A stretch of DNA of 64,000 nt from CAYQNU01 sp964419055 (GTDB lineage: Bacteria; Bacteroidota; Bacteroidia; Flavobacteriales_D; Parvicellaceae), in NCBI GenBank assembly GCA_964419055.1, contig CAYQNU010000013.1, forward strand, positions 54,776 to 118,775. Reading direction: 5' to 3'. Below, in pieces: positions 63,550 to 64,000 of this stretch; position 1 is the stretch's first letter; the number at the start of each line of letters is the position of its first letter. The notes below the pieces were generated by a model. That model saw nothing but the letters and a program-made list of their open reading frames with translations, searched no databases and had not been told where the DNA came from. A program made the position numbers and the translations under genes.

Positions 63550-64000
63550 CGTCCTTGTTTGAGCGCAGCGGTAACGAGGACGCATGGGAAGTGTGTTTGC
63601 AACACACAAAACAGAAATCATTAATGGCGTTACAAACGCCTATCTCATGAATCCTCGTTGCGCTGAGGCTAAACGAGGATGAGGAATTCAATTTCAAACT
63701 ATAAATGTATCTTCTCGTCTTTGTTTGAGCGTAGCGGTAACGAAGACACTTGAATAGTGCGATTGCATCGCACAAAACGGAAATGAATTAATAGCGTTAC
63801 AAACGCCTATCTCATGCATCCTCGTTGCGCTAGGGCTAAACGAGGATGAGGAATTCGATTTCAAACTATACATGTATCTTCTTCTTGTCCTTGTTTGAGT
63901 GCAGCGGTAACGAGGACGCATGGGAAGTGTGTTTGCAACACACAAAACAGAAATCATTAATGGCGTTACAAACGCCTATCTCATGAATCCTCGTTGCGCT
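63550..64000 (+). repeat. Tandem array of about 168-bp structured repeats, continuing past window end
   Basis: Three copies (from about 63550, 63716 and 63886; the third cut by the window edge). Each unit has four stem-loops: CGTCCTTGTT/AACGAGGACG, GTGTGTT-TGC-AACACAC, GGCGTT-ACA-AACGCC and ATCCTCGTT/AACGAGGAT. The last resembles the first in inverted orientation, so each unit has hairpin ends like a REPIN or MITE. Three base-pair changes between copies 1 and 2 preserve pairing (one in stem 1, two in stem 2). Open frames through the array are not genes. Confidence 0.85.

Noticed and set aside
63450..63957. Several open frames in the repeat array (63450-63650, 63533-63775, 63694-63957)
   Set aside because: They are read through the structured tandem repeat; the translated products repeat themselves and have no start context or -7 element.
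63550..64000. CRISPR array at the right edge
   Set aside because: The units are about 168 bp, are themselves conserved throughout, and have no unique spacers. Only three copies are present, and no cas gene is in view.
1..64000. Insertion sequences or prophage modules
   Set aside because: No transposase, integrase or phage structural gene was recognised; the only mobile-like hints are the edge methyltransferase, the ParA cassette and small palindromic repeats.

Overview
The window looks like chromosomal DNA of a member of the Bacteroidota, most likely the Flavobacteriales. The evidence is the low G+C, the absence of Shine-Dalgarno leaders, many exact matches to the Bacteroidota -7 promoter element TAnnTTTG (often TACTTTTG, TATTTTTG or TATCTTTG), three secreted proteins with type IX secretion (T9SS) C-terminal sorting tails, a PorZ-like T9SS component, TonB-dependent and FusC-like barrels with carboxypeptidase-type N-terminal domains, a b558-type sdhCAB operon and the SDR-type threonine dehydrogenase.

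Left part (1-18.3 kb): a truncated phage-type adenine methyltransferase at the edge; a T9SS cargo; a DEAD-family helicase convergent with a cytoplasmic asparaginase; a four-gene minus-strand run of membrane and coiled-coil proteins; two small lipoproteins; queD; a tandem pair of related KPVIYAYS proteins; a CBS protein; pdxJ; ribosomal protein bTHX; an SnoaL-like protein; SDR threonine dehydrogenase; an orphan AAA_14/DUF4143 ATPase with repeats over its promoter; hflX; and a YkgJ-type cysteine-cluster protein.

Middle (18.3-52 kb): a TonB-dependent receptor; the minus-strand run tamB-pdxH-GMC oxidoreductase, divergent from tsaD; a large T9SS adhesin-like protein; a second AAA_14/DUF4143 ATPase, again with promoter-overlapping repeats; tRNA-Arg(TCG); porZ; a TPR hybrid histidine kinase with receiver and Hpt followed by a LytTR regulator; an M43 metalloprotease; a 1118-residue peptidase-like/propeller/barrel protein followed by a half-size TauE, an M20 amidohydrolase and a mercaptopyruvate sulfurtransferase; then sdhCAB. 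pdxJ and pdxH together supply pyridoxal phosphate, used here by the cystathionine synthase/lyase.

Right part (52-64 kb): a ParA-like ATPase with a small partner and a very AT-rich repeat region upstream (partition-cassette-like); a PLP sulfur-transfer enzyme; DUF805; a MarR regulator divergent from an outer-membrane barrel gene; a lipoprotein alkaline phosphatase; two membrane proteins; a DinB-like protein; and at the edge a tandem array of about 168-bp structured repeats. Intergenic space here is rich in palindromic repeats. From about 56 to 60.2 kb the coding DNA looks visibly more GC-rich than its neighbours.

No complete insertion sequence, CRISPR array, prophage or rRNA gene was seen. 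The strongest unexplained signals are the structured repeat array at the right edge (paired base changes preserve its stems), the two ATPase genes each preceded by direct repeats at near-helical spacing, and the ParA cassette with its ATGTTTTT repeats.
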